From: Hymenobacter baengnokdamensis
GTDB lineage: Bacteria; Bacteroidota; Bacteroidia; Cytophagales; Hymenobacteraceae
Assembly: GCF_008728635.1 (NCBI RefSeq)
Contig: NZ_CP044285.1
Coordinates: 3,472,001 to 3,536,000 of the forward strand
Length of the DNA stretch: 64,000 nucleotides
Direction: 5' to 3'
Position 1 is the first letter of the stretch; each line of letters begins with the position of its first letter. The notes under the pieces are model-generated. The model saw nothing but the letters and a program-made list of their open reading frames with translations. It was not told the DNA's origin and made no database searches. The position numbers and the translations under genes are program-made. Shown here one piece after another: positions 1-9,135 of this stretch.

Positions 1-188
1 TGCGCGGGGCAGGTAGCTGCTCGGTGCAGCTAGTAAATGCGCTCGGCCAGACTGTGCTCACCCGCACAGTAGCGGCCGGTGGCCCCGACACCTTTGAGCT
101 ACCCCTTGTGGGCATTGCCGCGGGTGTCTATACAGTGCGCGCTACTACTACCAGCGGCCAGGTTACCAAACGATTAGTTGTGGAATAG
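1..188 (+). CDS. T9SS type A sorting domain protein, C-terminal end only
   Basis: This is the tail of a gene that begins left of the window; about 61 codons are visible before the TAG at 186-188. The translation ends with a beta-rich segment of the style VYTVRATTTSGQVTKRLVVE, the usual look of the C-terminal signal that directs exported proteins through the type IX secretion system and to the cell surface of Bacteroidota. The pattern is a glycine/alanine turn, then Y-x-V-R, then a basic residue and a short hydrophobic end. The rest of the protein, and so its activity, cannot be seen. A strong terminator follows directly. The sorting-domain call is by recognition of the pattern, not by alignment. 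Confidence 0.72.
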   Translation, partial: RGAGSCSVQLVNALGQTVLTRTVAAGGPDTFELPLVGIAAGVYTVRATTTSGQVTKRLVVE

Positions 189-212
189 TCCAGCAGCCTG
201 CATTTAGTACAA

Positions 213-245
213 CAGCCCCGCCAGATAGCTCTGGCGGGGCTGTTT
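213..245 (+). terminator. Intrinsic terminator of the T9SS cargo gene
   Basis: A perfect 12-bp GC-rich stem (213-224 with 231-242), a 6-nt loop and a short T run lie 24 bases after the stop codon. On the other strand it could also end transcripts of the exosortase operon, whose last gene stops at 302. Confidence 0.85.
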
Positions 246-301
246 GCAGGTAGTGGGTATTAATTCGGTGCTCCATCAGATTATCCCGCGCATGCCGCCG
301 C

Positions 302-805
302 TCAGCGCCGGGCAATGCCACGAGTGCCAGGCCACAACAAAGGCAGCAGCAGCATGACGGGTAGGGGTGAAACCAGAAAGTCGATAATGCGCCGGCTCAA
401 CTTAAATGCCCAGGCAATATTGCCCCCAAGCCGGCCTCCCAGTACCAGCAGCGCATAAAGCACCAGCAACACCAAGTAAAACTGAATCACCCAGCGTGTT
501 CGCTGTGGGTTACGCAGCAGCACATGCAATAGCAGAATACAGCCCCCAACGTAGAGAATACTATAGCTCACCATGGCCGGAATACTACGGGTAGTAACTA
601 GGTTACTCGTACCGCGCTGCCAGCGGCTAATAGCGCCGCTTAGGCCCAAACCCTCAAATAGCGCCTGCCAGGCACGCGTCAGGGCCGCAAAAACAGCCTC
701 CGATTCCATACCTGCCCAAAATATAAGCCCGGCCAAAAGCCCAGCCAGCATCAGCTGCCCAGGTTTGAGGGGAGTAACCGGTCCTAATACCACCCGACCA
801 CTCAT
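302..805 (-). CDS. Exosortase-associated membrane protein (XrtX-associated type)
   Basis: A 167-residue integral membrane protein with about four hydrophobic segments (roughly residues 15-33, 78-97, 105-124 and 143-160). Its ATG overlaps the stop of the upstream exosortase gene by 4 bp (802-805), so the two are translationally coupled. In Bacteroidota the exosortase gene is commonly followed by a small companion membrane protein of this size, and the call rests mainly on that context and the topology. There is no catalytic motif. It probably works with the exosortase in processing or sorting envelope proteins, but its exact role in the family is not established. Confidence 0.7.
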   Translation of the reverse strand: MSGRVVLGPVTPLKPGQLMLAGLLAGLIFWAGMESEAVFAALTRAWQALFEGLGLSGAISRWQRGTSNLVTTRSIPAMVSYSILYVGGCILLLHVLLRNPQRTRWVIQFYLVLLVLYALLVLGGRLGGNIAWAFKLSRRIIDFLVSPLPVMLLLPLLWPGTRGIARR

Positions 806-1353
806 GCTTCAGAGGCGGCCGGTGACCCAAACCAGCGTACCCACTGCATCCAGAGAAGACAGATGAAGGCGTACACCACGAAGGAAAACGTGTAGTGGTG
901 ATTAAAATCAACCGAGCGATGGGCGTAGTGATGATTCAACGCCAGCGCTGCTACGCGCACTATATTCAATAAATATAATGTAACAACTCCCAGCGGAATA
1001 AACCAAAGCTTGGGCCGTAACGGCCCCGGAAAAGCGATAATAAAACCCGAGAACAGCGCGTAGAGTACCAGCCCATCGCACTGGTAGCCTACCAGCACAG
1101 CGGGCTGACCATCCACCGCCAGCGTAGTAGAGCCCGCAGCGGCCGTAGCCGCAAAGCCCAACAGGCGCAGCAGTCCGGCACTGGCCGCCGCGATATTCAC
1201 CGAAAGCCAGCTGTCGAGCCGGCCATCGGGACCAATAAAGCCTTCGTAGCCAATGAGCCATACCAGGTAGAGGCTGGCGGCCACTAGTAGAAACTGCCAG
1301 CGGGGGGCTAGTCGTTGCCAGCTCGTCGGCGCAGAGGTAAGTTCAGGAAGCAT
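802..1353 (-). CDS. Exosortase family protein (XrtX-like)
   Basis: A polytopic membrane cysteine transpeptidase that in related systems cleaves and re-anchors proteins carrying a C-terminal signal. Counting from an upstream GTG at 1359, the catalytic triad expected for exosortases is visible: Cys94 in the GYQCDGLVLY motif, Arg135 in LLNIVRVA, and His155 in NHHYTFSF. The length suits the short Bacteroidota exosortases. I place the start at the ATG at 1353 because the GTG at 1359 lies inside a good -7 promoter element. It forms a two-gene operon with the companion membrane protein. No candidate substrate with a matching C-terminal signal is visible in the window. Confidence 0.88.
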   Translation of the reverse strand: MLPELTSAPTSWQRLAPRWQFLLVAASLYLVWLIGYEGFIGPDGRLDSWLSVNIAAASAGLLRLLGFAATAAAGSTTLAVDGQPAVLVGYQCDGLVLYALFSGFIIAFPGPLRPKLWFIPLGVVTLYLLNIVRVAALALNHHYAHRSVDFNHHYTFSFVVYAFICLLWMQWVRWFGSPAASEA

Positions 1354-1358
1354 AGGCA

Positions 1359-1366
1359 CAAATATA
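1359..1366 (-). promoter_or_regulatory. -7 promoter element of the exosortase operon
   Basis: The minus strand reads TATATTTG, matching TAnnTTTG, only 5 nt before the ATG at 1353. This implies a very short or absent 5' leader and helps fix the start codon. Confidence 0.5.
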
Positions 1367-1388
1367 TTGGCCCGGCTCCCACAAACTA

Positions 1389-2213
1389 CTATTGTTTTAG
1401 CCCACTCGGTATTCCCTGCGGGTAATCCTGCTGAATATCTTTTTGTAGCTCCTCAATGCGGTTGCCCGGGTTGGGGTGCGTACTCAGAAACTCGGGCGGG
1501 TTGCTGCTACCAGCCTGCTTTTCCAGCATCTGCATCACGTTAATCATGGCGTGAGGGTCATAACCAGCCTGGGGCGTAAACTTCACGGCAAAATTATCGG
1601 CCTGCAACTCGTCGTTGCGGCTAAAGCGCAGGGTTACGAGCTTAGCAATCATGGCGGCGGCGGCGGCGCGGGCCACACTGCTACCGGGGCTGTTGGGGTC
1701 GTAGGCCGCGATGGCCGCCGCGCCGGTCAGGCCCTGCGTCAGCTGGCTTTGGGCTACCTGCTCGGCCGAGTGCCGGGCCACTACGTGGCCTATCTCATGG
1801 GCCAGCACGCCGGCCAGTTGCGCTTCCGAGGTCAGGTTTTTCAGCAAGCCCTGCGTAATAAACACCTGGCCGCCCGGCAGGGCAAACGCGTTGATTGTTT
1901 GGTCATCAGCCAGCAGGTGAAACCGGTATTGATACTTGGTCTTCTGGTCGAGGGCATTGGCCTGCACGATGCGCTGGCCCACCTGCTGCACGGCGGCCGT
2001 GGCCCGGGCATCACTGCTTTCGCCGCCGTACTGCTGCTCCATCTGCGGCGCGGCCTGCACACCAAGGGCAATTTCCTGGTCGGCCGACATATTCACGTGC
2101 TGCTTCTCGCCGGTGACAGGGTTGGTTGAAGTGTTAAAAAAGTAGCCCAGCAGCGTTACCACTGCGATGATGAGGCCAATAATAACGCGAAAGTTCAGGC
2201 GCATAAACTGCAA
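1389..2213 (-). CDS. M48 family metallopeptidase
   Basis: A 274-residue zinc protease of the M48 (Ste24/HtpX/BepA-like) family. An N-terminal hydrophobic segment (residues 9-25) anchors or exports it; the rest should lie in the periplasm. The zinc site is clear: HEIGH with ligands His139 and His143 and catalytic Glu140, and the third ligand Glu202 in the ELQAD motif. The conserved STHPNPGNRI segment near residue 244 is typical of the family. Such proteases act in quality control of envelope proteins. There is no membrane segment beyond the N-terminus, so it resembles periplasmic BepA/LoiP more than HtpX. The gene appears to be transcribed alone. Confidence 0.93.
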   Translation of the reverse strand: MQFMRLNFRVIIGLIIAVVTLLGYFFNTSTNPVTGEKQHVNMSADQEIALGVQAAPQMEQQYGGESSDARATAAVQQVGQRIVQANALDQKTKYQYRFHLLADDQTINAFALPGGQVFITQGLLKNLTSEAQLAGVLAHEIGHVVARHSAEQVAQSQLTQGLTGAAAIAAYDPNSPGSSVARAAAAAMIAKLVTLRFSRNDELQADNFAVKFTPQAGYDPHAMINVMQMLEKQAGSSNPPEFLSTHPNPGNRIEELQKDIQQDYPQGIPSGLKQ

Positions 2214-2403
2214 AGAATAAGAGTGAGTGTGAAAGCATAGCGTAGCCGCGCTATAGCCCAGCTACAGGCTGTGTAACGCACCACCGCGCGCCAGGTTATC
2301 CCCAGCACCTTACGTGGGCACTGGCCCTGGGGGGCAAATCAGGTTTCAGCCCTAGCTTCGCCTTGCCCAAGCCGGACTACATCGCGCTTGCGGGCACTGC
2401 TAT

Positions 2404-2811
2404 ATGGCTGTTTTCCTTCTTCAACGCCCGATTGTTCGGCCGCTTCTGCTCCTGCTGAGCGGAGTGCTGCTGGCTGGCTGCGGCCGTGCGCTGCCCGATA
2501 TTCCGGGCTTTGCCGCGCCGGCCTGGCGGGCCGACCGCTATGCCTGCGGCGGGCACCGCGCCGCGCTGCTCCCGCCGCTGCTGGCGGCCCGCCCCCGTCT
2601 CTATGAGGCCCGCGCCAATGATGTAACGGCCGTGCTCGGCCCGCCCGATGAGGAAGAGCTGCTGGCCCAGACCGAAAAGGTCTATCATTACTACCTTACG
2701 CCCGGCGCCCAATGTGGGCCGCGCCGCCCCCACACCAGCGGCCCGCGCCTGAGCATTCATTTTGGCCCGCTTGGCACGGTAACGGAGGTACAGGCTGACC
2801 CCCTACCGTAA
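2404..2811 (+). CDS. Small lipoprotein of unknown function
   Basis: A 135-residue protein with a lipoprotein signal: hydrophobic residues 11-25 and a lipobox ending LLAGC at Cys26. The mature part is short, with arginine- and proline-rich stretches and two further cysteines (near 48 and 103). I do not recognise a domain. Its middle resembles the short beta-rich domains of small outer-membrane assembly lipoproteins, but this is only an impression. It is a monocistronic gene ended by a shared hairpin, convergent with the next gene. Confidence 0.72.
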   Translation: MAVFLLQRPIVRPLLLLLSGVLLAGCGRALPDIPGFAAPAWRADRYACGGHRAALLPPLLAARPRLYEARANDVTAVLGPPDEEELLAQTEKVYHYYLTPGAQCGPRRPHTSGPRLSIHFGPLGTVTEVQADPLP

Positions 2812-2822
2812 ATTTATAAAAA

Positions 2823-2849
2823 AAGCCAGCTGCACGCGGCAGCGGGCTT
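2823..2849. terminator. Bidirectional terminator between convergent genes
   Basis: An 11-bp stem with one mismatch (2823-2833 with 2839-2849) and a 5-nt loop. There are A residues on the left and Ts on the right, so it can serve both the lipoprotein gene and the gene ending at 2874. Confidence 0.6.
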
Positions 2850-2873
2850 GTAGTTATTTACCTAATCAGCGGC

Positions 2874-3215
2874 TTAGCCATTGCCGCCGCCCGAGGTTTC
2901 GTCTTGCTGCAGCTGGCTCAGCTGCGAGGGCGACATTATTCGGCCGCATTCCTGCTCGTACTGCGACTGCAGCTCGGCCAGCTGATTAGCGCGGGCGGGC
3001 CCGTCGTTACGGGTAGCCTGCTCAATCTCCCGCTGCCGGGTCAGGCGCATCCTGTTTAGCGTAAGCAGCTTCACAAACTGACCTTCGTTGAGCTGCAAGC
3101 GCGCACTCATTTCGCGGGTCATCTCGACTACCGTTTGGGACGAAACCGTCTGGGCCCGGCCGCTGAAAGTCAGCAGAGCGGCCAGCGGCAGAAGAAATAG
3201 CGAAGCAGTTGACAT
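2874..3215 (-). CDS. Exported helical protein, function unknown (Spy/CpxP-like layout)
   Basis: A 113-residue protein with an N-terminal signal sequence (about residues 1-21, probable cleavage after SGRA). The mature part is mostly charged helix rich in Q, R, E and L, with the sequence LQLNEGQFVKLLTLNRMR near residue 40. Small periplasmic helical proteins of this kind often resemble Spy/CpxP chaperones, and in Bacteroidota they are usually left as hypothetical. The layout supports an exported stress or scaffold protein, but no diagnostic LTxxQ repeat is clear. It is transcribed alone. Confidence 0.68.
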   Translation of the reverse strand: MSTASLFLLPLAALLTFSGRAQTVSSQTVVEMTREMSARLQLNEGQFVKLLTLNRMRLTRQREIEQATRNDGPARANQLAELQSQYEQECGRIMSPSQLSQLQQDETSGGGNG

Positions 3216-3361
3216 AGCGGATAGAGAGAATGTACAGGCAGGTCTTGGTATTTTACCAGATTAGATTTCAGCCCTAACCTTCCCGCGCTGACCGATAGTT
3301 CCGCCGGTTTCTTTTTTACTCCCTAAGCAGTACTCCCTCCGCAAGCCTTATTTTGCCCTTC

Positions 3362-4075
3362 ATGCTCACTTGCTTTGCCCCCGACCTTCAGCCCACTTTA
3401 GCCACTTACACACTTTCGGAAGAGGAAAGCAAGCACGCGGTGCGCGTACTGCGCCTCCGCCCTGACGCGCCCGTTGTGCTCGTAGATGGGCACGGCACGG
3501 TGGCCACCGCCTTCATCGCCGACGACAACCCCAAGCGCTGCACGCTCACTATTACTGGCCGCGAAACCATCGCCCCGCGCCCCACCTACACCCACGTGGC
3601 CGTGGCCCCCACTAAAAACCTCGACCGCATGGAGTGGCTGGTTGAAAAGGCCGTGGAAGTCGGCATCGAGCGCCTGAGCTTCCTGCGCTGCGCCCGCTCC
3701 GAGCGCCGCGACCTCAAGCTGGAGCGCCTGGAGAAAATCGCCGTCAGCGCCCTCAAGCAGAGCGGCCAGGCCTACTTGCCCCAGCTCGACGAACTAATCG
3801 ACTTCGACAAATTCCTGGCTAGCCTCGACCCAGCCACCACCTTCATCGCCCACCTTGAAGCCGGCGAGCGCACGGCGCTCGCCCAGGTTATCGGCGCCGC
3901 GCCGCGCTGCTGCGTGCTCATCGGCCCCGAGGGCGACTTCTCCCCTAGCGAAATCGAGCTGGCGCTGGGTCGGGGCGTGCGGCCCGTCACGCTCGGCAGC
4001 TCGCGTCTGCGCACCGAAACGGCCGCGCTGGCGGCCGTATTCACGGCGCAGGTAGTGCGGGAGCTTAAAAGCTAA
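3362..4075 (+). CDS. rsmE: 16S rRNA (uracil(1498)-N(3))-methyltransferase
   Basis: RsmE methylates N3 of U1498 in 16S rRNA using S-adenosylmethionine. The 237-residue protein has an N-terminal PUA-like barrel (HAVRVLRLRPDAPVVLVDG near residue 25) and a C-terminal SPOUT knot fold. Diagnostic motifs are KNLDRMEWLVEKAVEVG, IGPEGDFSPSEIELA and LGSSRLRTETAALAA, the last two forming the SAM-binding knot. I use the ATG at 3362 rather than the TTG at 3353, because the protein then begins MLTCFAP, as RsmE proteins usually do. Its 3' end overlaps the end of the convergent broken gene by 4 bp. Confidence 0.95.
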   Translation: MLTCFAPDLQPTLATYTLSEEESKHAVRVLRLRPDAPVVLVDGHGTVATAFIADDNPKRCTLTITGRETIAPRPTYTHVAVAPTKNLDRMEWLVEKAVEVGIERLSFLRCARSERRDLKLERLEKIAVSALKQSGQAYLPQLDELIDFDKFLASLDPATTFIAHLEAGERTALAQVIGAAPRCCVLIGPEGDFSPSEIELALGRGVRPVTLGSSRLRTETAALAAVFTAQVVRELKS

Positions 4076-4680
4076 ACTACTACTTTATTGAGCAAATGCT
4101 TTGCTGCAACTGCCGCCGCTAGCTGGTCGTATTTTAAAACTGCCGTCAGCTTTTTCAATGATTTAAGCGTAATCGAATGCTGGCTACGCGTGTAGTTATT
4201 TAATTCTGCCGTGGCTAAAACGTAAAATTCCCACTGGTTCAGGTTTAGCGGGTCAACCGTTTGCTTATCTTGATAATGAAGCAATCAAAAAACGTAGACA
4301 TCGGCGTGGCGCCCGGCTACAGTACCTTGCTTATTGGTCAGACTATCCCAAGGTAAAGCGGGTTTCGTGCTGAATGAAATACTGGATAATGCTCGCTGAA
4401 ACCACGACTGTAGATAGGCCGAAGATTTCACTTCCAGCTTTACTCCATCAGGAGTTTCTAGGTCAAACGCACTCCATTCTTCCCGAACTTTTGTGATGTC
4501 AATAGCTACTGCGGTAGCCACGATAAATTCGGCTAGCCGGCCCCGCGTGGCATTGCTCAAAACATCGGAAACACTCCAACGCCAAAAATCAAGCAGCGAG
4601 TAGTGGAGGGCGATTTGGTTAAAAACCAATGCTTCGTCGCCAGTTTTCAGGGTAGCTGTCGATTTATCTAATGGCGTCAT
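4072..4680 (-). pseudogene. PD-(D/E)XK nuclease-like gene interrupted by an in-frame TGA
   Basis: One reading frame of about 202 codons is split by a TGA at 4285-4287. The first part (131 aa) ends GRHADVYVF and the same frame continues after the stop with LLHYQDKQTVDPLNLNQWEF. Proteins of this family usually read VYVFCLL at this place, so the TGA most likely replaces a cysteine codon by one base. The segment DGVKLEVKSSAYLQSW has the D..E-x-K pattern of PD-(D/E)XK nucleases, so a DNA- or RNA-cleaving activity is plausible but unproven. The gene is AT-richer than its neighbours and starts 13 bp downstream of the RtcB stop. Sequencing error, a fresh mutation or readthrough are all possible. Confidence 0.72.
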
Positions 4681-4693
4681 AACGAACTTAGAG

Positions 4694-6100
<1,407 letters not shown>

Positions 6101-6820
6101 TTATTTACATAGTTTGTCAATATAAGCCCCTGCTTTAGTATCGCCCATTGCCTGTCCTTTGAGAAAGTCTACGCAAGCCTTTTCTTTTTGCCCGAGCATG
6201 TACTCATAATACCCTTTTATAGTATTTGCCGCAACGTTATCCGCCTTATATTCTATTGACATTTTCAGGTCTGCTACGGCAAGCTGATATTTTTTGGCTT
6301 CTCCATTGAAGTTACCCCGATAAAAATAAGCGTTTCCATACTTTGGATTAAGGCTAATAACCTTTGTCATATCTTCAATTGCCCCACTAATATCACCCAA
6401 AGCATGTCGATAAGTTGCCCTGGTATAGTACCCATAGAGAAAATTAGGTTTCAATTCCAAAACTTTATCCATGTCCACAACAGCTTTTTTATGTTGCCCA
6501 ATGGCAGCGAAAGCATTCCCCCGCTGAAAGTAGCCAAATACAAATGTTGGGTCAACCTGTAAAGCTTTATCATCCTCTTGAATGGCTTTGCGAAAGTCCC
6601 CTTGCAGCATTGCCACAAGCCCTTTACCGTAATAAGCGTAAGCGTTTTTTGAATTTTCTTTTGTAGCAATGTCAAATTCTTTCAGTGCACTGTCAAAATC
6701 AGACGACAGCAAGTAATTATTACCTTTTATAAAATGGTCGTCACAAGGCTGATTGTCTGCCTGTTTACAACTAACGACCAACGTGAGAAGTGTTGCGATG
6801 GAAAGTATTTTGTTTATCAT
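6101..6820 (-). CDS. Tetratricopeptide repeat lipoprotein
   Basis: A 239-residue protein with a lipoprotein signal (hydrophobic residues 4-17, lipobox VVSC with Cys18). Residues 25-225 hold about five to six TPR units; recurrent motifs are AYYGKGLVAMLQGDF, FGYFQRGNAFAAIGQ, YGYYTRATYRHALGD and NAYFYRGNFNGEAKK. TPR arrays act as protein-binding scaffolds. The gene is clearly richer in A and T than its surroundings and uses A/T-ending codons, which suggests recent acquisition. It ends 24 bp before the rtcB start and may be read through into it. The partner is unknown. Confidence 0.88.
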   Translation of the reverse strand: MINKILSIATLLTLVVSCKQADNQPCDDHFIKGNNYLLSSDFDSALKEFDIATKENSKNAYAYYGKGLVAMLQGDFRKAIQEDDKALQVDPTFVFGYFQRGNAFAAIGQHKKAVVDMDKVLELKPNFLYGYYTRATYRHALGDISGAIEDMTKVISLNPKYGNAYFYRGNFNGEAKKYQLAVADLKMSIEYKADNVAANTIKGYYEYMLGQKEKACVDFLKGQAMGDTKAGAYIDKLCK

Positions 6821-6843
6821 AAGATACGCAATTTGTTTTTTTT

Positions 6844-6851
6844 CAAAAATA
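6844..6851 (-). promoter_or_regulatory. Possible -7 element for the TPR lipoprotein gene
   Basis: The minus strand reads TATTTTTG (TAnnTTTG) 23 nt upstream of the ATG. The -33 TTG at the expected distance is not clear. Confidence 0.4.
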
Positions 6852-6952
6852 TGGCAAAGCTTCCTGCTCTGCTCCTGCTCAACTGACCTGCGCCGAACTT
6901 TCTGCGCTAGCCCTTTCTTTGTGGAGTAGGCCGGCTAGCCCGGCTCCCCGCC

Positions 6953-7621
6953 ATGCTGAAAAACTTCCTTCTCGCCGCTAGCCTCCTGCTCACTACCACG
7001 GCCGCCACGCCGCCCGCCGCGCCCAGCTACCAGATTGCCAAGCTGCACTACGGCGGTGGGGGCGACTGGTACGCCAACAAAACGAGCCTGCCCAACCTCA
7101 TCAGCTTCTGCAACCAGACGCTGCATACCAACATCGCGCCCGACGAGGCTACCGTGGAACTCGACGCGCCCGAGCTGCTAACATATCCTTTTCTGCATAT
7201 GACTGGGCATGGCAACGTCAGCTTTACCACGGCCGAGGCCCAGAACCTGCGCAAGTACCTGGTGGGCGGCGGCTTCCTGCACATCGACGATAACTACGGG
7301 CTCGACAAGTTTATCCGCCCCGAGATGAAGAAGGTTTTTCCCGAGCTGGAGTTCGTGGAGCTGCCCTTCTCCCACCCTATCTATCACCAGAAGTATCAGT
7401 TCCCCAGGGGCCTACCCAAAGTACACGAGCACGACGGCAAGCGCCCGCAGGGCTTCGGGCTCATTTACAAAGGCCGGCTGGTGTGCTTCTACACCTACGA
7501 GTGCGACCTCGGCAACGGCTGGGAAGACGTGGGCACCTACCCCGAAGACCCGCCCGCCATCCACGACGCGGCCCTGCGCATGGGCGCCAACCTAGTGGCA
7601 TATGCGCTCACGCAGGATTGA
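6953..7621 (+). CDS. DUF4159 domain-containing protein
   Basis: A 222-residue exported protein with a short signal peptide (residues 1-17) and then one DUF4159 domain over nearly the whole length. Typical features are the start YQIAKLHYGGGGDWYANKTSL, the FLHMTGHGNVSFT segment, YLVGGGFLHIDDNYG near residue 103 and the ELPFSHPIYH segment. DUF4159 proteins have a glutamine-amidotransferase-like fold and are widespread in Bacteroidota next to or fused with membrane and MoxR-type genes, but no reaction is assigned. Here it stands alone and ends at a hairpin shared with the convergent acyltransferase gene. Confidence 0.9.
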   Translation: MLKNFLLAASLLLTTTAATPPAAPSYQIAKLHYGGGGDWYANKTSLPNLISFCNQTLHTNIAPDEATVELDAPELLTYPFLHMTGHGNVSFTTAEAQNLRKYLVGGGFLHIDDNYGLDKFIRPEMKKVFPELEFVELPFSHPIYHQKYQFPRGLPKVHEHDGKRPQGFGLIYKGRLVCFYTYECDLGNGWEDVGTYPEDPPAIHDAALRMGANLVAYALTQD

Positions 7622-7623
7622 TT

Positions 7624-7646
7624 TTTCAGTTAACTGCTAACTGAAA
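7624..7646. terminator. Hairpin between convergent genes
   Basis: A perfect 9-bp stem (7624-7632 with 7638-7646) with a 5-nt loop fills the whole gap between the DUF4159 stop and the acyltransferase stop. T and A runs flank it, so it may end transcription both ways. Confidence 0.5.
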
Positions 7647-8219
7647 TTACCGCACGCCCTGCGCTGGGAAGCGCCCCGTCTTGGTGCGGTAAAAAGCCTT
7701 GATTTCCTCCAGGTCTTTTTCGTAATCGCCAGAAGGCCAGACGACCGGGCCTACGCCGGCTTCTTTTTTCTTGTAATCGAGAAAGCCTAGTACAATGGGC
7801 ACCTTCGCTTCCAGCGCGGCAAAGTAGAAGCCCTTGCGCCACTTGGGCTGATAAGCGCGGGTACCCTCGGGCGTAATAAGAATAACCAGCTCCTCGCGCT
7901 GCTGAAACAGCTGCACCATGCCATCGACCAGGCTGTTGTTGCGGCTGCGGTTGACGGGCAGCGCGCCAATAGCTTTCACGAGCCAGCCCAGCCAGGGGTT
8001 TTCGGTCCACTCGCTTTTCACGGTGAAGCGCACGTCCACATCCATGATGTAGAAAGCCGCGCGGGCCATAATGATATCCCAGTTGCTGGTATGTGGGGCC
8101 GCAATCATCATGCATTTGCGGATATCCGGCGGTATCTGTCCGGTTTGGCGCCAGCCGGCCACGGCAAAAATAGCCTTTGCGATGTAATACCAGAACGTAG
8201 ATGTTTTGCGGGCGGCCAT
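7647..8219 (-). CDS. 1-acyl-glycerol-phosphate acyltransferase family protein
   Basis: A 190-residue PlsC-type acyltransferase. The catalytic block is HTSNWD at residues 43-48 (the family has H-x4-D) and the phosphate-binding motif is ITPEGTRA at 115-122. One hydrophobic segment at residues 8-22 suggests a link to the inner membrane. Enzymes of this family put the second acyl chain on lysophosphatidic acid or acylate other lysolipids or sugars. At 190 residues it belongs to the short subgroup often annotated as lysophospholipid acyltransferase. The patatin gene lies upstream on the same strand, so the two may form a lipid-remodelling pair. Confidence 0.88.
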   Translation of the reverse strand: MAARKTSTFWYYIAKAIFAVAGWRQTGQIPPDIRKCMMIAAPHTSNWDIIMARAAFYIMDVDVRFTVKSEWTENPWLGWLVKAIGALPVNRSRNNSLVDGMVQLFQQREELVILITPEGTRAYQPKWRKGFYFAALEAKVPIVLGFLDYKKKEAGVGPVVWPSGDYEKDLEEIKAFYRTKTGRFPAQGVR

Positions 8220-8244
8220 AGGGGTGGAAGAGCGAAAAAGTGCG

Positions 8245-8252
8245 CAAAGCTA
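8245..8252 (-). promoter_or_regulatory. -7 promoter element for the acyltransferase
   Basis: The minus strand reads TAGCTTTG, matching TAnnTTTG, 25 nt before the ATG at 8219. No good -33 TTG is seen. Confidence 0.4.
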
Positions 8253-8277
8253 GGCAAAAAGCCCGGCCTAGCCTTAG

Positions 8278-9093
8278 TTAGATGCCGGTCGGCAGCAACG
8301 CCCGTAGCGCGGCCGCCTGGCTTAGCGCGTAGCGATAGCCGACAGCATATAGCTCGGCCGCCTTACGGTAGTCGAGTGGGCGGTAGTTGAGCAACTCGGG
8401 CGGCTCCAGCAGCAGTGCACACTGCGCCTGACTGGCAACAGTATTGGCATGAATGGCCAGTTGGAGCGTGCGCTCAATTACCCGGCGCAGCGTGGGCAGA
8501 CGGGCTTCGCGGTTGAGCGGATTGCAGTGCACACCCACTACCGGCGGGCTGCCGGGTGGGCCCAGCAGGGGCTCAACGGGCAGGTTGTTCAGCAGGCCGC
8601 CATCTACCAGCAGCCGGCCCTGGTACTCGATGGGCCGGTACAGAATAGGTACTGCCGACGAGGCCAGCAGCGGCAGCAGCAGCGGCCCCTCACTGAAATA
8701 AACCGTTTCGCCCGCGCGCAGGTCGGTAGCGGCCAGCGTGAGCGGGCGGTTCAGGTCTTCAAAGCGCAGTTGCTGGCCCAGATGCCGGGCCAATAGCTGC
8801 TCCACCGCGTCGAGCCCCAGCAGTCCGTGCCGGCTAAAAACCGGGCGGGTAAGGCGCACAACATTAGTGGTTTGCAGGAGCCGCAAAATCTCGCGCGGCG
8901 CAAAGCCGGCCGCGTAAAACGTGGCCGCAATGGCCCCCGAGCTAACGCCCGCTAACCGGCCAACCGGTATGGCCAGCTCCTCCAGCGCAGCCAGTACGCC
9001 CAGGTGCGCGATGCCCCGTGCCCCACCGCCCGACAGGGCCAGGCTAAGACCGGCCGCCGGTTTCTGACTCCTGCCTTCTAGCTCCGGAACCAT
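8278..9093 (-). CDS. Patatin-like phospholipase family protein
   Basis: A 271-residue serine lipid acyl hydrolase. The patatin signature is complete: the oxyanion loop SGGGARGIAHLG (21-32), the nucleophile elbow GVSSG with Ser51, and the catalytic Asp164 in VDGGLLNNLP. There is no signal peptide or outer-membrane barrel domain, so it should be cytoplasmic or peripheral, like bacterial RssA-type proteins. I use the ATG at 9093; in-frame TTG (9111) and GTG (9105) codons further upstream are less likely. It releases fatty acids from phospholipids, with substrate range unknown. It lies before the acyltransferase gene on the same strand. Confidence 0.93.
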   Translation of the reverse strand: MVPELEGRSQKPAAGLSLALSGGGARGIAHLGVLAALEELAIPVGRLAGVSSGAIAATFYAAGFAPREILRLLQTTNVVRLTRPVFSRHGLLGLDAVEQLLARHLGQQLRFEDLNRPLTLAATDLRAGETVYFSEGPLLLPLLASSAVPILYRPIEYQGRLLVDGGLLNNLPVEPLLGPPGSPPVVGVHCNPLNREARLPTLRRVIERTLQLAIHANTVASQAQCALLLEPPELLNYRPLDYRKAAELYAVGYRYALSQAAALRALLPTGI

Positions 9094-9135
9094 AGCTGTT
9101 TGCACTCGCAACCCTTAAACAGGGTGCCGGAAATA

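Noticed and set aside
4285..4287. The in-frame TGA as a selenocysteine codon
   Set aside because: No hairpin of the bacterial SECIS type is obvious directly after it and no Sec machinery is in view. A point mutation or read error is simpler.
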